Assembly (NCBI GenBank): GCA_016200005.1
Contig: JACQFP010000085.1
Location: 43,647-107,646, forward strand
DNA from: Verrucomicrobiota bacterium
Lineage (GTDB): Bacteria; Verrucomicrobiota; Verrucomicrobiia; Limisphaerales; PALSA-1396
Direction: 5' to 3'
DNA length: 64,000 bases
A program made the position numbers and the translations under genes. Within the stretch, counting starts at the first letter, position 1. The number at the start of each line of letters is the position of its first letter. The notes beneath the pieces are model-generated. The model saw nothing but the letters and a program-made list of their open reading frames with translations, was not told the origin of the DNA and made no database searches. This document shows, one piece after another, positions 7,663-16,668 of the stretch.

Positions 7663-8736
7663 TTAAAATTTGTATTTGATGAACAGGGAACCGAAACGGT
7701 CCTCCTGGATTTGTTTCACGAATTCTGGGGTGCGGTGAACGAAAGTGTAGCCCAACTCCCACCGGCGCAGCGCAAATGCAAACCCGCTTTTCCATTCGCC
7801 CACAAATGCCTCTTTGGCGACGTGATGGCCGTCGCGCAGAAGGTTGCCGTCAAGAAAAACCGTGTAAAGCACCGCCCGCCCTTCCACGCCCGTGAACAAA
7901 TAAAATCCCCATCGTCCGCCGGTGCGGGAAGGCGACCAACCGCCTTCAGTTGTGATCAGCGAATCGATGGTTTGCGCGCCGAAATCGTCCGGCAGGTTCC
8001 AGCCCAGTCGGACGGTTGCCCCGAGTCGGAAGGAAGTATCGACGTTGCCAAGACTGGCCCCCGCGTGTGGAATGAAATCGACGTAGCGCACGTTTTCTTG
8101 CGCAGGTGAGAAGCGCCAGGAGCGCTGGTATTTCAACGCCAGTCCCGGCTCGTCCTTGAGTTGATGGGCCCAACCCGCCGGTTTGGCGGAGTTGTCGAGT
8201 TCGTGAAACAACGCCTGGGACACTTCCGCGAGTGACGCCCGACCAATGGCGCCGAAATCCAGTTGAAAGCTTTCCAGCATCGGTTGATTGCCAAAAGCCA
8301 AGCCACGCCGCTGAAGAATGAAACCGCTGTAAAGCCACCCGGCGTACGGGCGGTCGTTTGACACCAAGGTTTTCACCCCGATGTCGAGTGGGGTATAGAT
8401 GCTCTGGCCCAGTTCATAGCCAAATTTCTCGGTGCGGAGCGAGAAACCCCACGCGGGAATTTTTGCGGAAAGGCCGGCGGCCCAGCGCGGCAGGACACCA
8501 TCCTCCTGCAGATAGGCGACCTTGAATCCTTGTGTGTAATGCCCGTCGGTGTGAAACATGAAGTCGTTCTCTTCAATGAACGTACACACCGGCCCCTGAT
8601 CAAAGGATTGAGGAAAAGCTGGCGTGGGTTGACCCAGAACCGAGGCCAACATTATTCCGGCGGCAATCCACTGACACCCGCGCACAGTTTGATTCACACC
8701 CAGGTTTTTGAACAGTTTAACCGCGGAGAGGGTCAC
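7663..8736 (-). CDS. LpxR-family outer-membrane lipid A deacylase-like protein (DUF2219)
   Basis: 357 residues from a GTG start, with an N-terminal signal peptide (hydrophobic segment near residues 24-38). After the signal comes the family's first strand, with the EENDFMF block and the HYTQGFK block, where LpxR carries its Asn-Asp and Thr active-site/calcium residues. The NDRPYAGWLY block follows, and a conserved His lies in QALFHEL, before GWAHQL. Alternating strands end in an aromatic residue (YKF), typical of outer-membrane beta-barrels. LpxR removes the 3'-acyloxyacyl group of lipid A in a calcium-dependent way. Activity here is inferred from motif retention. Confidence 0.8.
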   Translation of the reverse strand: MTLSAVKLFKNLGVNQTVRGCQWIAAGIMLASVLGQPTPAFPQSFDQGPVCTFIEENDFMFHTDGHYTQGFKVAYLQEDGVLPRWAAGLSAKIPAWGFSLRTEKFGYELGQSIYTPLDIGVKTLVSNDRPYAGWLYSGFILQRRGLAFGNQPMLESFQLDFGAIGRASLAEVSQALFHELDNSAKPAGWAHQLKDEPGLALKYQRSWRFSPAQENVRYVDFIPHAGASLGNVDTSFRLGATVRLGWNLPDDFGAQTIDSLITTEGGWSPSRTGGRWGFYLFTGVEGRAVLYTVFLDGNLLRDGHHVAKEAFVGEWKSGFAFALRRWELGYTFVHRTPEFVKQIQEDRFGSLFIKYKF

Positions 8737-8775
8737 GCCCCTGCCCGCTCATTTCCAGCATCGACTGATTGATTG

Positions 8776-9552
8776 CTAAACAGTCCGCAGCGTAATTTCA
8801 TCATCACCCTGCATCGCTGAAAAGGCCAGGTAAGGAAAAAAAACCAGGTTCAGCACGGGCAGAAACACGAGGAGCACGAGCCACGCGCTTTTTCCCAGCG
8901 CCTCACAAAGCTTTGCGCACAAATAGATGAAGACGAAAACGCCCGGCAGCACAAATAGATATAACAGGAAGAGCCACGGCGAAATGCCGGCGGCGCGGTG
9001 CAGCGGAATCAACTGCAGAAAAGGCAGCCAGATCAACGGCCCCGGCTCGGTCTTTACCTTGAGGCAGATTCTCCTCATGCAGAATGAGTAAAAAAGGTGA
9101 AGCACCAACCACACGGCCAAGACCACGAGCAACAACGTGCCCAAATTGACACCACTAGCCTTGAGTTTGTCCTCGTATGAACTGCTGGTGCTGCGAAGGA
9201 ATTCGGTGGCTTTGGTCTGTCGTATTTTGGCGGTTAATGACTCCAATTGGCTGGCCAAGGGACTGGGCTTATCCGGTTCCGCCGGCGCGTAGCCCAGTTT
9301 TTTCAATTCTTCGGGGTTCAGGTCTTTGAGCTTGAAACTGCTCAAGCCGCCGGCATGGCTGATGAACACCGCTGTTCTCGTCTTATTGAGGATCGTGACA
9401 TTGGAATAGGTTTGCGAGCCGATCTTGAGTATTTCGAAGGTTTCATCCGCGCCCAGGGAATTCCCCACCCACATGGTCAGCAGGGTCAGAATCAGTAATG
9501 GGAGACGTCGAATGATCATTAAATGGAGCTTTGGCCGTTCACGCGTTGTCAC
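8776..9552 (-). CDS. Hypothetical multi-pass membrane protein with signal peptide
   Basis: 258 residues; the start may instead be the Met at residue 12 (9519), which sits directly before the hydrophobic signal segment. A signal-like helix lies at ~16-33, followed by a periplasmic region with a beta-rich segment (about 37-75) and a charged helical stretch. Three or four membrane helices fill residues ~130-250, with repeated Pro/Leu/Val/Phe-rich segments. The C-terminal membrane block resembles small unknown-function membrane domains common in Verrucomicrobia and Planctomycetes. I do not recognise a named family. Confidence 0.6.
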   Translation of the reverse strand: MTTRERPKLHLMIIRRLPLLILTLLTMWVGNSLGADETFEILKIGSQTYSNVTILNKTRTAVFISHAGGLSSFKLKDLNPEELKKLGYAPAEPDKPSPLASQLESLTAKIRQTKATEFLRSTSSSYEDKLKASGVNLGTLLLVVLAVWLVLHLFYSFCMRRICLKVKTEPGPLIWLPFLQLIPLHRAAGISPWLFLLYLFVLPGVFVFIYLCAKLCEALGKSAWLVLLVFLPVLNLVFFPYLAFSAMQGDDEITLRTV

Positions 9553-9637
9553 CTTTTAAACCCAGCACCGCATCCGCGCACAAGTCAATAAAAGGAAACC
9601 GCACGGATTGCAATTCCTAAACCGCGGACAATTCACC

Positions 9638-12268
9638 TCATTGTTCTCCTCCATCCGCCCCGCCGCCGTCGAGGTCGATGAGAATGTCCCGCGGCTCGGC
9701 GCCCTTGCTGGGACCGACGACACCACGATTTTCCAGTTCGTCCATGATGCGGGCCGCGCGCGTGTAGCCGAGGCGCAGGCGGCGTTGCATCAAGGAAACG
9801 CTGGCTTTCTGTTCGCTGCGAATCACTTCGATGCATTGCTGCATGAGTTCCTCGTCTTCGTCAATTCCGCTTTCATTGTCAAAGTTGCCCGCGGGTTTGG
9901 AGAGTTGTCGGTGTATCTCCATTTCGTAGCTCGGTTTGCCCTGCTTGGCGATGAAGTCCACAATGGTTTGAATTTCGTGATCCGTGATGAGCGCGCCCTG
10001 GGCGCGAATCAGTTTGGCCGAACCGGGCGGCAGATAAAGCATGTCGCCTTTGCCGAGCAATTTGTCGGCGCCCATCGCGTCGAGAATCGTGCGCGAATCC
10101 ACTTTGGCGGCGACTTGGAACGCGATGCGCGCGGGAATGTTCGCCTTGATGACGCCCGTGATGACATCGACACTGGGCCGTTGCGTGGCGACGATGCAAT
10201 GGATGCCGGCCGCGCGCGCCATCTGCGTGATGCGGGCGATGGCCATCTCAACGTCGGCGGGCGCCACCAACATCAGGTCGGCCAACTCGTCGATGATGAC
10301 CACGATGTAACTGAGCTTGTCGGGAATGACGATGTCCTCCTCGCGCGGCACCACGATTTCCTCGTCCACCTCGACGGCAAATCCGTCCGAGCCGGCTTCG
10401 ACCTTTTCCTTTTTAGCCATGAGCGGAAGTTCGGGTTCGGTTTGTCGTATCGGCTTGTGCTTGGGCCGCTCGTTGAACGATTTGATGTTCCGCACCCCGA
10501 CGCGCGCAAAAATCTGGTAGCGCTTTTCCATTTCGTTGACGACCCAGCGCAAGGCGAGGATGACTTTCTTCGGATCGGTCACGACCGGCACGACGAGGTG
10601 CGGCAAGGTGTTGTAATGTTGCAGCTCGACCACCTTGGGATCGATCATCACAAAACGAAGCTGATCGGGCGAAAAACGAAAAAGCAACGAGGCAATGATG
10701 GCATTGATGCAAACCGATTTGCCGGAGCCGGTGCTGCCGGCGATCATCAGGTGCGGCATTTCACCGAGGTCGGCCACGATTGGGTGACCGTAAACGTCCT
10801 TGCCCAGCGCCAGCGGAATTCGGGCCTTCGTACTCCGCCACTCCTCGGACTCCAACAAGTCGCGCATGATGACCTTGGTCTTGATCAGGTTCGGAACTTC
10901 CACCCCCACCGAACTTTTGCCGGGCACTGGTGCAAGGATGTGAATGCGTTCGGCTTTGAGCGCGGCAGCGATGTTGTTGCTGAGTGCGGTGATTTTTTCG
11001 AGCTTCACACCGGGCGCGGGATGCAACTCGTAGCGAGTGATGGTCGGGCCTTTGGTGATGTCGCCCAGCGAAACCTCGATTTCAAACTGCGCGAGCGTCT
11101 GTTGCATCAGCCTCGCATTGGCCATCAATTCTTCCTTCGACTCGGTTGGCTTGATGGTGGCGTCGGGATACTGAAGAAAATCAATCGACGGCAACTGGTA
11201 GTTGCCGATCAATGGGGTGGCGGCGACAGCGATTGGCTTCGGTTTCTTCGGCGCAGGTTTCGGCTTTGTAACCGGCGGTGCGGGAGCAGCCGAAACAGGA
11301 TCGATGTGGATCGCGGGTTCTGATTTGGCATCGCCCGCTGGCTTATCCGCTTCTTCTGGTTTTGATTTGCCGATCGGTTCCAGCTCCTTGCCCAAGACAT
11401 CCGCGGTGGTTGCGGCGGCGACTTCGCGGGCGGGAATGATTTCGACTTCGTCGGGTGGCGCTGGTTCTTTCGGCAGTTCTGCCGCCTTCTTGGAGCGGGG
11501 TGTGGCGGTGGCGGTTCTGGCCTGCGGCACACTCAGATCCCGAACGGTCGGTTCGGGCACGGGGCGGAGATCGGCGCCGAGGCCGGCCTTTTCCACCTGC
11601 TCGTGCAGTTTGCGTGCCTGCTTTTCGAGTTCACGGGCGCGGCGTTCGAGCGCTTTTTCTTCCGCGGTCATGCCCTCCACGGTTTCCGTTTTGGGCGACC
11701 ACAAACCGCGCAGCCAGTCGCCGAGGCCGAAATTGGTCAGGAACAACAAGCTGATGAAATAGAGCGTCGCGTAAATGATGGCGGCGCCGACCTTGCCGAG
11801 CATCCAGAAGGCATATTCGTAGGTGAAGTAACCGAGCCAGCCACCCACGCTCTGCGTCGCCAATTTCTCCTTGGCTGCGCCCAGCCATCCGCCCGACTCC
11901 ATCATGTGCAGGAGGCCCGTGAGGGACATCAAGAGCATCGTCGCCCACAGGATTGACCACCGTGATCGCTCCCGCAGATACCCCAGGAAGTTGAACAAAT
12001 ACGCCACGCCGAAAGCGGTCAACAGCAGCGGCACCGCATAAGCCCCGACCCCGAGCACGACGAAGAAGGCGAATGCCAGATGGGCGCCAATGGTACCGAT
12101 CCAGTTGTGCGTGGGATGATTCGGTGGATTGCGAATGAACGAGAGATCGTAACGGTCGAAGGAAAGCTGGGCCACCATGAGCAACAACGCACCGGCGATC
12201 AGCACCACGCCAATGATGTCGTTAAACCCACGCGCCGATGTCGAGTCGGTCGATTCCTTTCGAGCCAT
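9638..12268 (-). CDS. ftsK: DNA translocase FtsK/SpoIIIE
   Basis: 876 residues. Four N-terminal membrane helices (about residues 20-190) anchor it at the division site. A Pro/Ala/Lys-rich linker (~215-350) leads to the motor. Walker A is GSTGSGKS near residue 510, Walker B is IIDELADLM near 660, and the family motif MIDPK lies between them. An acidic insertion around 620-645 (VDEEIVVPREED) is unusual. The C-terminal winged-helix gamma domain (about 812-876; RRLRLGYTRAARIMDELE) reads KOPS-like sequences in characterised FtsK. It pumps DNA during chromosome dimer resolution and segregation. Start ATG at 12268; no operon partner is evident. Confidence 0.94.
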   Translation of the reverse strand: MARKESTDSTSARGFNDIIGVVLIAGALLLMVAQLSFDRYDLSFIRNPPNHPTHNWIGTIGAHLAFAFFVVLGVGAYAVPLLLTAFGVAYLFNFLGYLRERSRWSILWATMLLMSLTGLLHMMESGGWLGAAKEKLATQSVGGWLGYFTYEYAFWMLGKVGAAIIYATLYFISLLFLTNFGLGDWLRGLWSPKTETVEGMTAEEKALERRARELEKQARKLHEQVEKAGLGADLRPVPEPTVRDLSVPQARTATATPRSKKAAELPKEPAPPDEVEIIPAREVAAATTADVLGKELEPIGKSKPEEADKPAGDAKSEPAIHIDPVSAAPAPPVTKPKPAPKKPKPIAVAATPLIGNYQLPSIDFLQYPDATIKPTESKEELMANARLMQQTLAQFEIEVSLGDITKGPTITRYELHPAPGVKLEKITALSNNIAAALKAERIHILAPVPGKSSVGVEVPNLIKTKVIMRDLLESEEWRSTKARIPLALGKDVYGHPIVADLGEMPHLMIAGSTGSGKSVCINAIIASLLFRFSPDQLRFVMIDPKVVELQHYNTLPHLVVPVVTDPKKVILALRWVVNEMEKRYQIFARVGVRNIKSFNERPKHKPIRQTEPELPLMAKKEKVEAGSDGFAVEVDEEIVVPREEDIVIPDKLSYIVVIIDELADLMLVAPADVEMAIARITQMARAAGIHCIVATQRPSVDVITGVIKANIPARIAFQVAAKVDSRTILDAMGADKLLGKGDMLYLPPGSAKLIRAQGALITDHEIQTIVDFIAKQGKPSYEMEIHRQLSKPAGNFDNESGIDEDEELMQQCIEVIRSEQKASVSLMQRRLRLGYTRAARIMDELENRGVVGPSKGAEPRDILIDLDGGGADGGEQ

Positions 12269-12368
12269 GGGTGCACGTTAACAGTTTGAGATTCAAAGTT
12301 CAAAGTTGAAATACGCCACGTCGCCCGATTGACTTGCCCCGGCGCTTTGTTAGCGTTGCGGCAGCGTC

Positions 12369-14108
12369 ATGTCGAAAAAATCTTTTGCCCGTCTCGCGCG
12401 CATTGTAACTGGCGCTTTTGGCGCAGCAGGCGACGAGACGTTTTCTCTGGAAGCCGGCCTGTCGCGGTTCGAGAAGTTCGTCCACTTCTGGGTGCTGGTG
12501 GTGGGCAGCTTTCGGCGCAACCGCTGTCCGGTCCGCGCCTCCGCGCTTTCCTTCACCACGCTGCTCGCGCTCATCCCCATGCTCGCCGTGGCCATGAGCG
12601 TCACCACCATGTTTCTCAAGTCCGAGGGACAGGGGCAGATTGAGTCATTCATCGAGAAGTTCGTGGAACAGATGATCCCGACGCCGATGGCTGAAACGAG
12701 CGGCTCGCCTGACGCCGCGGAGTCTCCAGACACGAACGCGCCGCCAGCAGTTCCACCCGGCAACGACTTGGTAACGACGGCTGTCGGTGAAAGCAAGCCG
12801 ACGGAGAGCGCTGGCCAGACGAATGCCCCGGCGTCGCCGATTCGTGACGAGCGTGTGGTGGCCGTGCAAAAAAAAGCGGCGGGTAAAATCCATGAATTCA
12901 TCCAAAACGCGTACAGCGGCCGGATTGGCGTGGTGGGGGTGGTGTTCCTGTTGTGGACGGCGATCGTGATGTTGACGCGCGTGGAAGAAACGTTCAACGA
13001 CATCTGGGGCGTGACGCAAGGGCGAAACTGGCTTTCCCGCGTTGTGCTGTATTGGGCGACGATCACGCTCGGGCCGCTGCTGCTGGTTGGGGCGCTGGGA
13101 TTGGCCACGGGATCGCATTTTCAGAAGACGCGCGCTTTCATCACCGATGTGCCATTTGTCGAACCGGTGTTCTCCCAACTGCTGCCGGTGATCGTGATCA
13201 CGATCACTTTTGCGCTCTTCTACAAATTGATGCCCAACACCAGGGTGCAGTTCGGCGCGGCGCTGGTGGGCGGCGCGCTCGCGGGAACGGCGTGGCACCT
13301 GTTCAACGTGTTCAGTCTCTATGTCGGGTCGCGCGCCGTGAACGCCAGCAAAATCTACGGCAGTCTCGCGCTCGTGCCCTTGCTCATGCTCGGACTTTAC
13401 ACCGTGTGGGTGATCGTGCTGTTCGGCGCGCAAGTGGCCTACGCGTACCAGAATCGCGAATCATATTTGCAGGAAAAGCTCGCCGAGAATGTGAATCAAC
13501 GCGGGCGCGAGTTCGTGGCGTTACGGCTGATGACGTGCATCGGCCAGCGGTTTAATCGCGGCCAGCCGCCGCCCACGGTGCGGGAAATGTCCCGCGAGCT
13601 CGGCATCCCGAGCAAGCTTGTGCAGCAGGTTTTGCAGACGTTGCTCGCCGCGCGGCTCGTGGTGGAAGTCTCCGGAACGGAGGGCGGTTATTCCCCGGCG
13701 CGCCCACTCGAAGCGATCAACGGCCATCACATCCTGCTCGCCATGCGCGCCACACAGGGGCAGGAATTGGTCACGCGTGATGAACCGGTGCGCCTGGAGG
13801 TTTATGGCGAGTTCGCCCGCATCCAGGCGGCGGAAAAGGCGGCGGCGTCATCGGTCACGATGCTGGCACTGGTCAACCGCGCGCAGGCGCGTTTGGAGAT
13901 CGCGTCGCCAACCGTACCGGAAAAGGAAATCAATGCGACGACCGGCGTGGTCGAGGTGACGGAATTGCCCAACGAACCGGCTTTGGCCACAGTGCCCGAA
14001 GTTACGCCGACGGAAGACGGAATTAAACCCGCTTCACCCCAGCTACGCGCAACGACCGGCCCCATGGCCGAGGTCTCCACCGACGACAACCAAACCTTTC
14101 CTTTATGA
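12369..14108 (+). CDS. YihY/BrkB-family membrane protein with C-terminal winged-helix domain
   Basis: 579 residues. The YihY/BrkB core has six membrane helices; its hallmark blocks are ASALSFTTLLALIPM near residues 57-71 and an RVEETFNDIWG block near 200. A ~60-residue Pro/Ser/Ala-rich loop (about 100-160) interrupts the core after the first helices, which is unusual. After about residue 375 a cytoplasmic winged-helix domain resembles Rrf2-type modules (TVREMSRELGIPSKLVQQVLQTL), and the last ~70 residues are low complexity. Old annotations as RNase BN are not supported for this family; its true activity is unknown. The stop overlaps the ald start by 4 bp (ATGA), so the two are translationally coupled. 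Confidence 0.82.
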   Translation: MSKKSFARLARIVTGAFGAAGDETFSLEAGLSRFEKFVHFWVLVVGSFRRNRCPVRASALSFTTLLALIPMLAVAMSVTTMFLKSEGQGQIESFIEKFVEQMIPTPMAETSGSPDAAESPDTNAPPAVPPGNDLVTTAVGESKPTESAGQTNAPASPIRDERVVAVQKKAAGKIHEFIQNAYSGRIGVVGVVFLLWTAIVMLTRVEETFNDIWGVTQGRNWLSRVVLYWATITLGPLLLVGALGLATGSHFQKTRAFITDVPFVEPVFSQLLPVIVITITFALFYKLMPNTRVQFGAALVGGALAGTAWHLFNVFSLYVGSRAVNASKIYGSLALVPLLMLGLYTVWVIVLFGAQVAYAYQNRESYLQEKLAENVNQRGREFVALRLMTCIGQRFNRGQPPPTVREMSRELGIPSKLVQQVLQTLLAARLVVEVSGTEGGYSPARPLEAINGHHILLAMRATQGQELVTRDEPVRLEVYGEFARIQAAEKAAASSVTMLALVNRAQARLEIASPTVPEKEINATTGVVEVTELPNEPALATVPEVTPTEDGIKPASPQLRATTGPMAEVSTDDNQTFPL

Positions 14109-15208
14109 TTATTGGCGTCCCCAAGGAGATTAAGGAGTACGAGTATCGCGTGGCGCTGTTGCCATCGGCCGCCTATCAACTGATCAAGCGCGGCCATTCG
14201 GTGGTGGTGGAGCGCGGGGCGGGCGCCGGCGCGGGTTTTCCGGACGCCGAATACGAACAGGCCGGCGCGAAGTTGGTGGCCGCGCACACCGCGGTGTTCG
14301 AACAGGCCGAGCTCATTGTGAAGGTGAAGGAGCCCTTGCCCGGCGAATACTCTTTGCTGCGAGCGGGTCAGTTGCTGTTCACGTATCTTCACCTCGCCGC
14401 GAGCAAACCACTCACCCAGGCTCTCCTCGAATCCGGTGTCATCGCGTTGGCGTACGAGACCGTGGAAGTTAATCGCCGCCTGCCGCTGCTCGAACCGATG
14501 AGCGAAATTGCCGGGCGGATGAGTGTGCTGGTGGGTGGCTACTTTCTGGCCAGACACATCGGCGGCAGCGGCGTGTTGCTGGGTGGCGTGCCGGGTGTGT
14601 TGCCGGGAAAGGTGGTGGTGCTGGGTGGTGGCACCTCGGGCATCAACGCGGCACGCATGGCCCAGGGGCTTGGCGCGGACGTAACGATTCTCGAAGTGGA
14701 CTGGGAGCGGATGCGTTTTCTGGACATCACACTGCACACGGCCCACACACTTTACTCGAACGAAGCGCATATGATGGAGCTTCTGCCAGAAGTGGACCTG
14801 CTCATCGGTGCGGTGCTGGTGCCCGGTGCCCGAGCGCCGAAATTGATCAACAGGGAAATGTTGCGCCGGATGGGACCCGGCAGCGTGCTGGTGGACATCG
14901 CGATCGACCAGGGCGGTTGCGCCGAAACTTCCCGTCCCACCACCCACCATGATCCCGTATTTGTGGAGGAGGGTGTGATTCATTATTGCGTGGCGAACAT
15001 GCCGGGCGCTTATGCGCGCACCGCAACGCAGGCGCTGACCAATGTGACCTATCGCTATATCGAGATGTTAGCCGATCACGGCCTTGCGGAAACGTGCCAG
15101 CGACTACCGGCCTTTATTAGCGGCATCAATGTGATGGCGGGAAAAGTCACACACAAGGCCGTCGCCGAAGCGCACGGAATGCCGTATTCACCACCCGAGT
15201 TCGAGTGA
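14105..15208 (+). CDS. ald: Alanine dehydrogenase
   Basis: NAD-dependent interconversion of L-alanine with pyruvate and ammonia, in the cytoplasm. 367 residues, normal for Ald. The N-terminal block IGVPKEIKEYEYRVALLP contains the substrate-binding Arg. The catalytic pair is K75 (IVKVKEP) and H96 (YLHLA), numbered as in the Bacillus enzyme. The Rossmann motif VLGGGTSGINAA lies near 176-187, and an acidic active-site block (VDIAIDQGG) near 265-273. It is coupled to the preceding BrkB-type gene by a 4-bp overlap. Confidence 0.95.
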   Translation: MIIGVPKEIKEYEYRVALLPSAAYQLIKRGHSVVVERGAGAGAGFPDAEYEQAGAKLVAAHTAVFEQAELIVKVKEPLPGEYSLLRAGQLLFTYLHLAASKPLTQALLESGVIALAYETVEVNRRLPLLEPMSEIAGRMSVLVGGYFLARHIGGSGVLLGGVPGVLPGKVVVLGGGTSGINAARMAQGLGADVTILEVDWERMRFLDITLHTAHTLYSNEAHMMELLPEVDLLIGAVLVPGARAPKLINREMLRRMGPGSVLVDIAIDQGGCAETSRPTTHHDPVFVEEGVIHYCVANMPGAYARTATQALTNVTYRYIEMLADHGLAETCQRLPAFISGINVMAGKVTHKAVAEAHGMPYSPPEFE

Positions 15209-15662
15209 CCAGAAGACGGAAGTCCACATCGCACGATCGCCTCGGTGACCACACAAAAACTGATCGGTATTTCGTCGTTAATCTTCGTTCGGCAACTGAG
15301 TTCTCTCATTCGGTTGAAATCCGCTCGCTGCCAAATGCATTGAATATCAAGTTTGCGGGAGGAAGTGTTGTTGAACGTACGAGGTCAACCTCGAATCGAT
15401 CAACAATCACGCTTCATTGGCGGGCAGATATCGATCCTGATCCAGCGTTTTATCGCCTCGTAAATAGACATTGTTTGTCCATTCGAAAGACACAACTCAC
15501 GAGAGTGCGGAAACATTGCGAGTCCTATTCTTCTCATTTAAGCATCGGCTACTTCGCGAAAGGCCGTCGGCATCTTTGCTGGGATGCCCCCTGTTTGTCA
15601 GAAGCCAAGCGTCAACGCAATTGGCAAGTCACTTGCTATTCACAATAAAAAACAGTGAACGT
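15209..15662. other. 454-bp intergenic stretch before the pseudopilin cluster
   Basis: No convincing gene. One open frame (15205-15648) spans it, but its translation lacks domain-like features and is rich in Arg/Ser/His. The right end holds the candidate promoter at 15621-15649. The rest is lower in GC than its neighbours and shows no RNA gene, repeat family or clear terminator. Confidence 0.6.
15621..15649 (+). promoter_or_regulatory. Candidate sigma-70-type promoter for the pseudopilin operon
   Basis: TTGGCA (15621-15626), a 17-bp spacer, then AATAAA (15644-15649), ending 13 bp upstream of the first pseudopilin start. The -35 matches 5 of 6 consensus bases and the -10 about 4 of 6. Prediction by eye. 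Confidence 0.35.
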
Positions 15663-16133
15663 ATGAAGATTGAACAGGAGGTTTGCTCCAAGGCTTATGG
15701 TCGGCTCGGCGGGTTCTCGCTCGTCGAAACCGTCGTTGGGATGGGGATTATGGGTGTAGCTGCTCTGGCGCTCCTCTCGGGATTTACAGGTGGTTTTTTC
15801 ACGATGCAAATGGCCCGTGAAAATCAGCGCGCCACCCAGATTATTCTGGAAAAGACTGAAACCATCCGACTTTACAATTGGGATCAGGTTAATTCCAACG
15901 GCTTCATCCCCTCCACGTTTACCGCGACTTATGACCCGCAGGGCACCAACAGTTCGGTTGGGACGATTTACAACGGTACCCTGATCATCACGAATGTGGG
16001 CATTAACGCGTCATACAGCAACGACATGAAACGGGTGATCGTCACACTCAATTGGCAGACCGGAAACGTGAACCGTAGCCGGACCTACACAACCTTTATT
16101 GGCCGCAATGGAATTCAAAATTACATCTACTGA
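15663..16133 (+). CDS. Pseudopilin-type protein with class III prepilin signal (PilV/GspI-like)
   Basis: 156 residues from the ATG at 15663, chosen because it leaves a short basic leader before the cleavage motif. Processing motif LGG/FSLVE, with the Glu at mature position 5, then a ~20-residue hydrophobic helix (VVGMGIMGVAALALLSGF). The C-terminal domain is small and beta-rich. Such proteins are cleaved and N-methylated by prepilin peptidase and assemble into type II secretion or type IV pilus tip complexes. Its 3' end overlaps the next gene by 26 bp (16108-16133). No peptidase, ATPase or secretin gene lies in the window. Confidence 0.8.
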   Translation: MKIEQEVCSKAYGRLGGFSLVETVVGMGIMGVAALALLSGFTGGFFTMQMARENQRATQIILEKTETIRLYNWDQVNSNGFIPSTFTATYDPQGTNSSVGTIYNGTLIITNVGINASYSNDMKRVIVTLNWQTGNVNRSRTYTTFIGRNGIQNYIY

Positions 16134-16668
16134 ATTTCGTGCCCCTTCCAGCGTGACCGGCATGCTGTTGGTTGAGATGCTGGTGGCGCTCGCAATCGGG
16201 TCACTGCTGGTGCTCGTCCTTTGCGCACTTTCTTACTACAGCACCTATAGCTTTGTTTCGCTCGCCAACTATGTCGATTTGGACCGTTTCAATCGCAATG
16301 CCATGGACACCATGACCAAGGAAATGCGCCAAACCAAGCGAGTTACTAGTTTTGCGACCAACAGCATCACGTTCGAGGATTACGATGGACGTGCCCTGAC
16401 CTACACTTACAACCCCGGAGCAAAGACGTTGACCAGACTCAAGGACGGTGCGACCACCCAGGTGATGACTTATTGCGATTCCCTCTATTTCACAATCAAC
16501 CAGCGAAATCCTGTGGGTGGCTCCTACGATGTTTACCCGGTAGCGACCGCTGGCACCGCCAAGGTCGTCAACGTCACCTGGAGATGTTCCCACACCATTC
16601 TCGGCCGAGTAGCCAATACAGAAAACGTTCAAACCGCGCGAATCGTCATCCGCAAACAAGGCACATGA
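16108..16668 (+). CDS. Second pseudopilin-type protein (PilW/GspJ-like)
   Basis: 186 residues from the ATG at 16108. The prepilin motif is TG/MLLVE with Glu at mature position 5, followed by a long hydrophobic helix (LVALAIGSLLVLVLCAL). The globular part contains a helix-beta arrangement (MDTMTKEMRQTKRV, then strands), as in GspJ/PilW minor pilins. It overlaps the preceding gene by 26 bp and the following one by 4 bp, so all three are likely co-translated. Family placement among minor pilins is inferred from order and size. Confidence 0.78.
   Translation: MEFKITSTEFRAPSSVTGMLLVEMLVALAIGSLLVLVLCALSYYSTYSFVSLANYVDLDRFNRNAMDTMTKEMRQTKRVTSFATNSITFEDYDGRALTYTYNPGAKTLTRLKDGATTQVMTYCDSLYFTINQRNPVGGSYDVYPVATAGTAKVVNVTWRCSHTILGRVANTENVQTARIVIRKQGT

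Noticed and set aside
9608..11323. 571-codon plus-strand frame opposite ftsK
   Set aside because: It is the complement of the strongly conserved ftsK, with His/Arg/Asp-biased composition typical of an antisense frame.
15205..15648. 147-codon open frame overlapping the end of ald
   Set aside because: GTG start overlaps the ald stop but the translation is Arg/Ser/His-rich without domain pattern, and the region includes the promoter of the pseudopilin operon.
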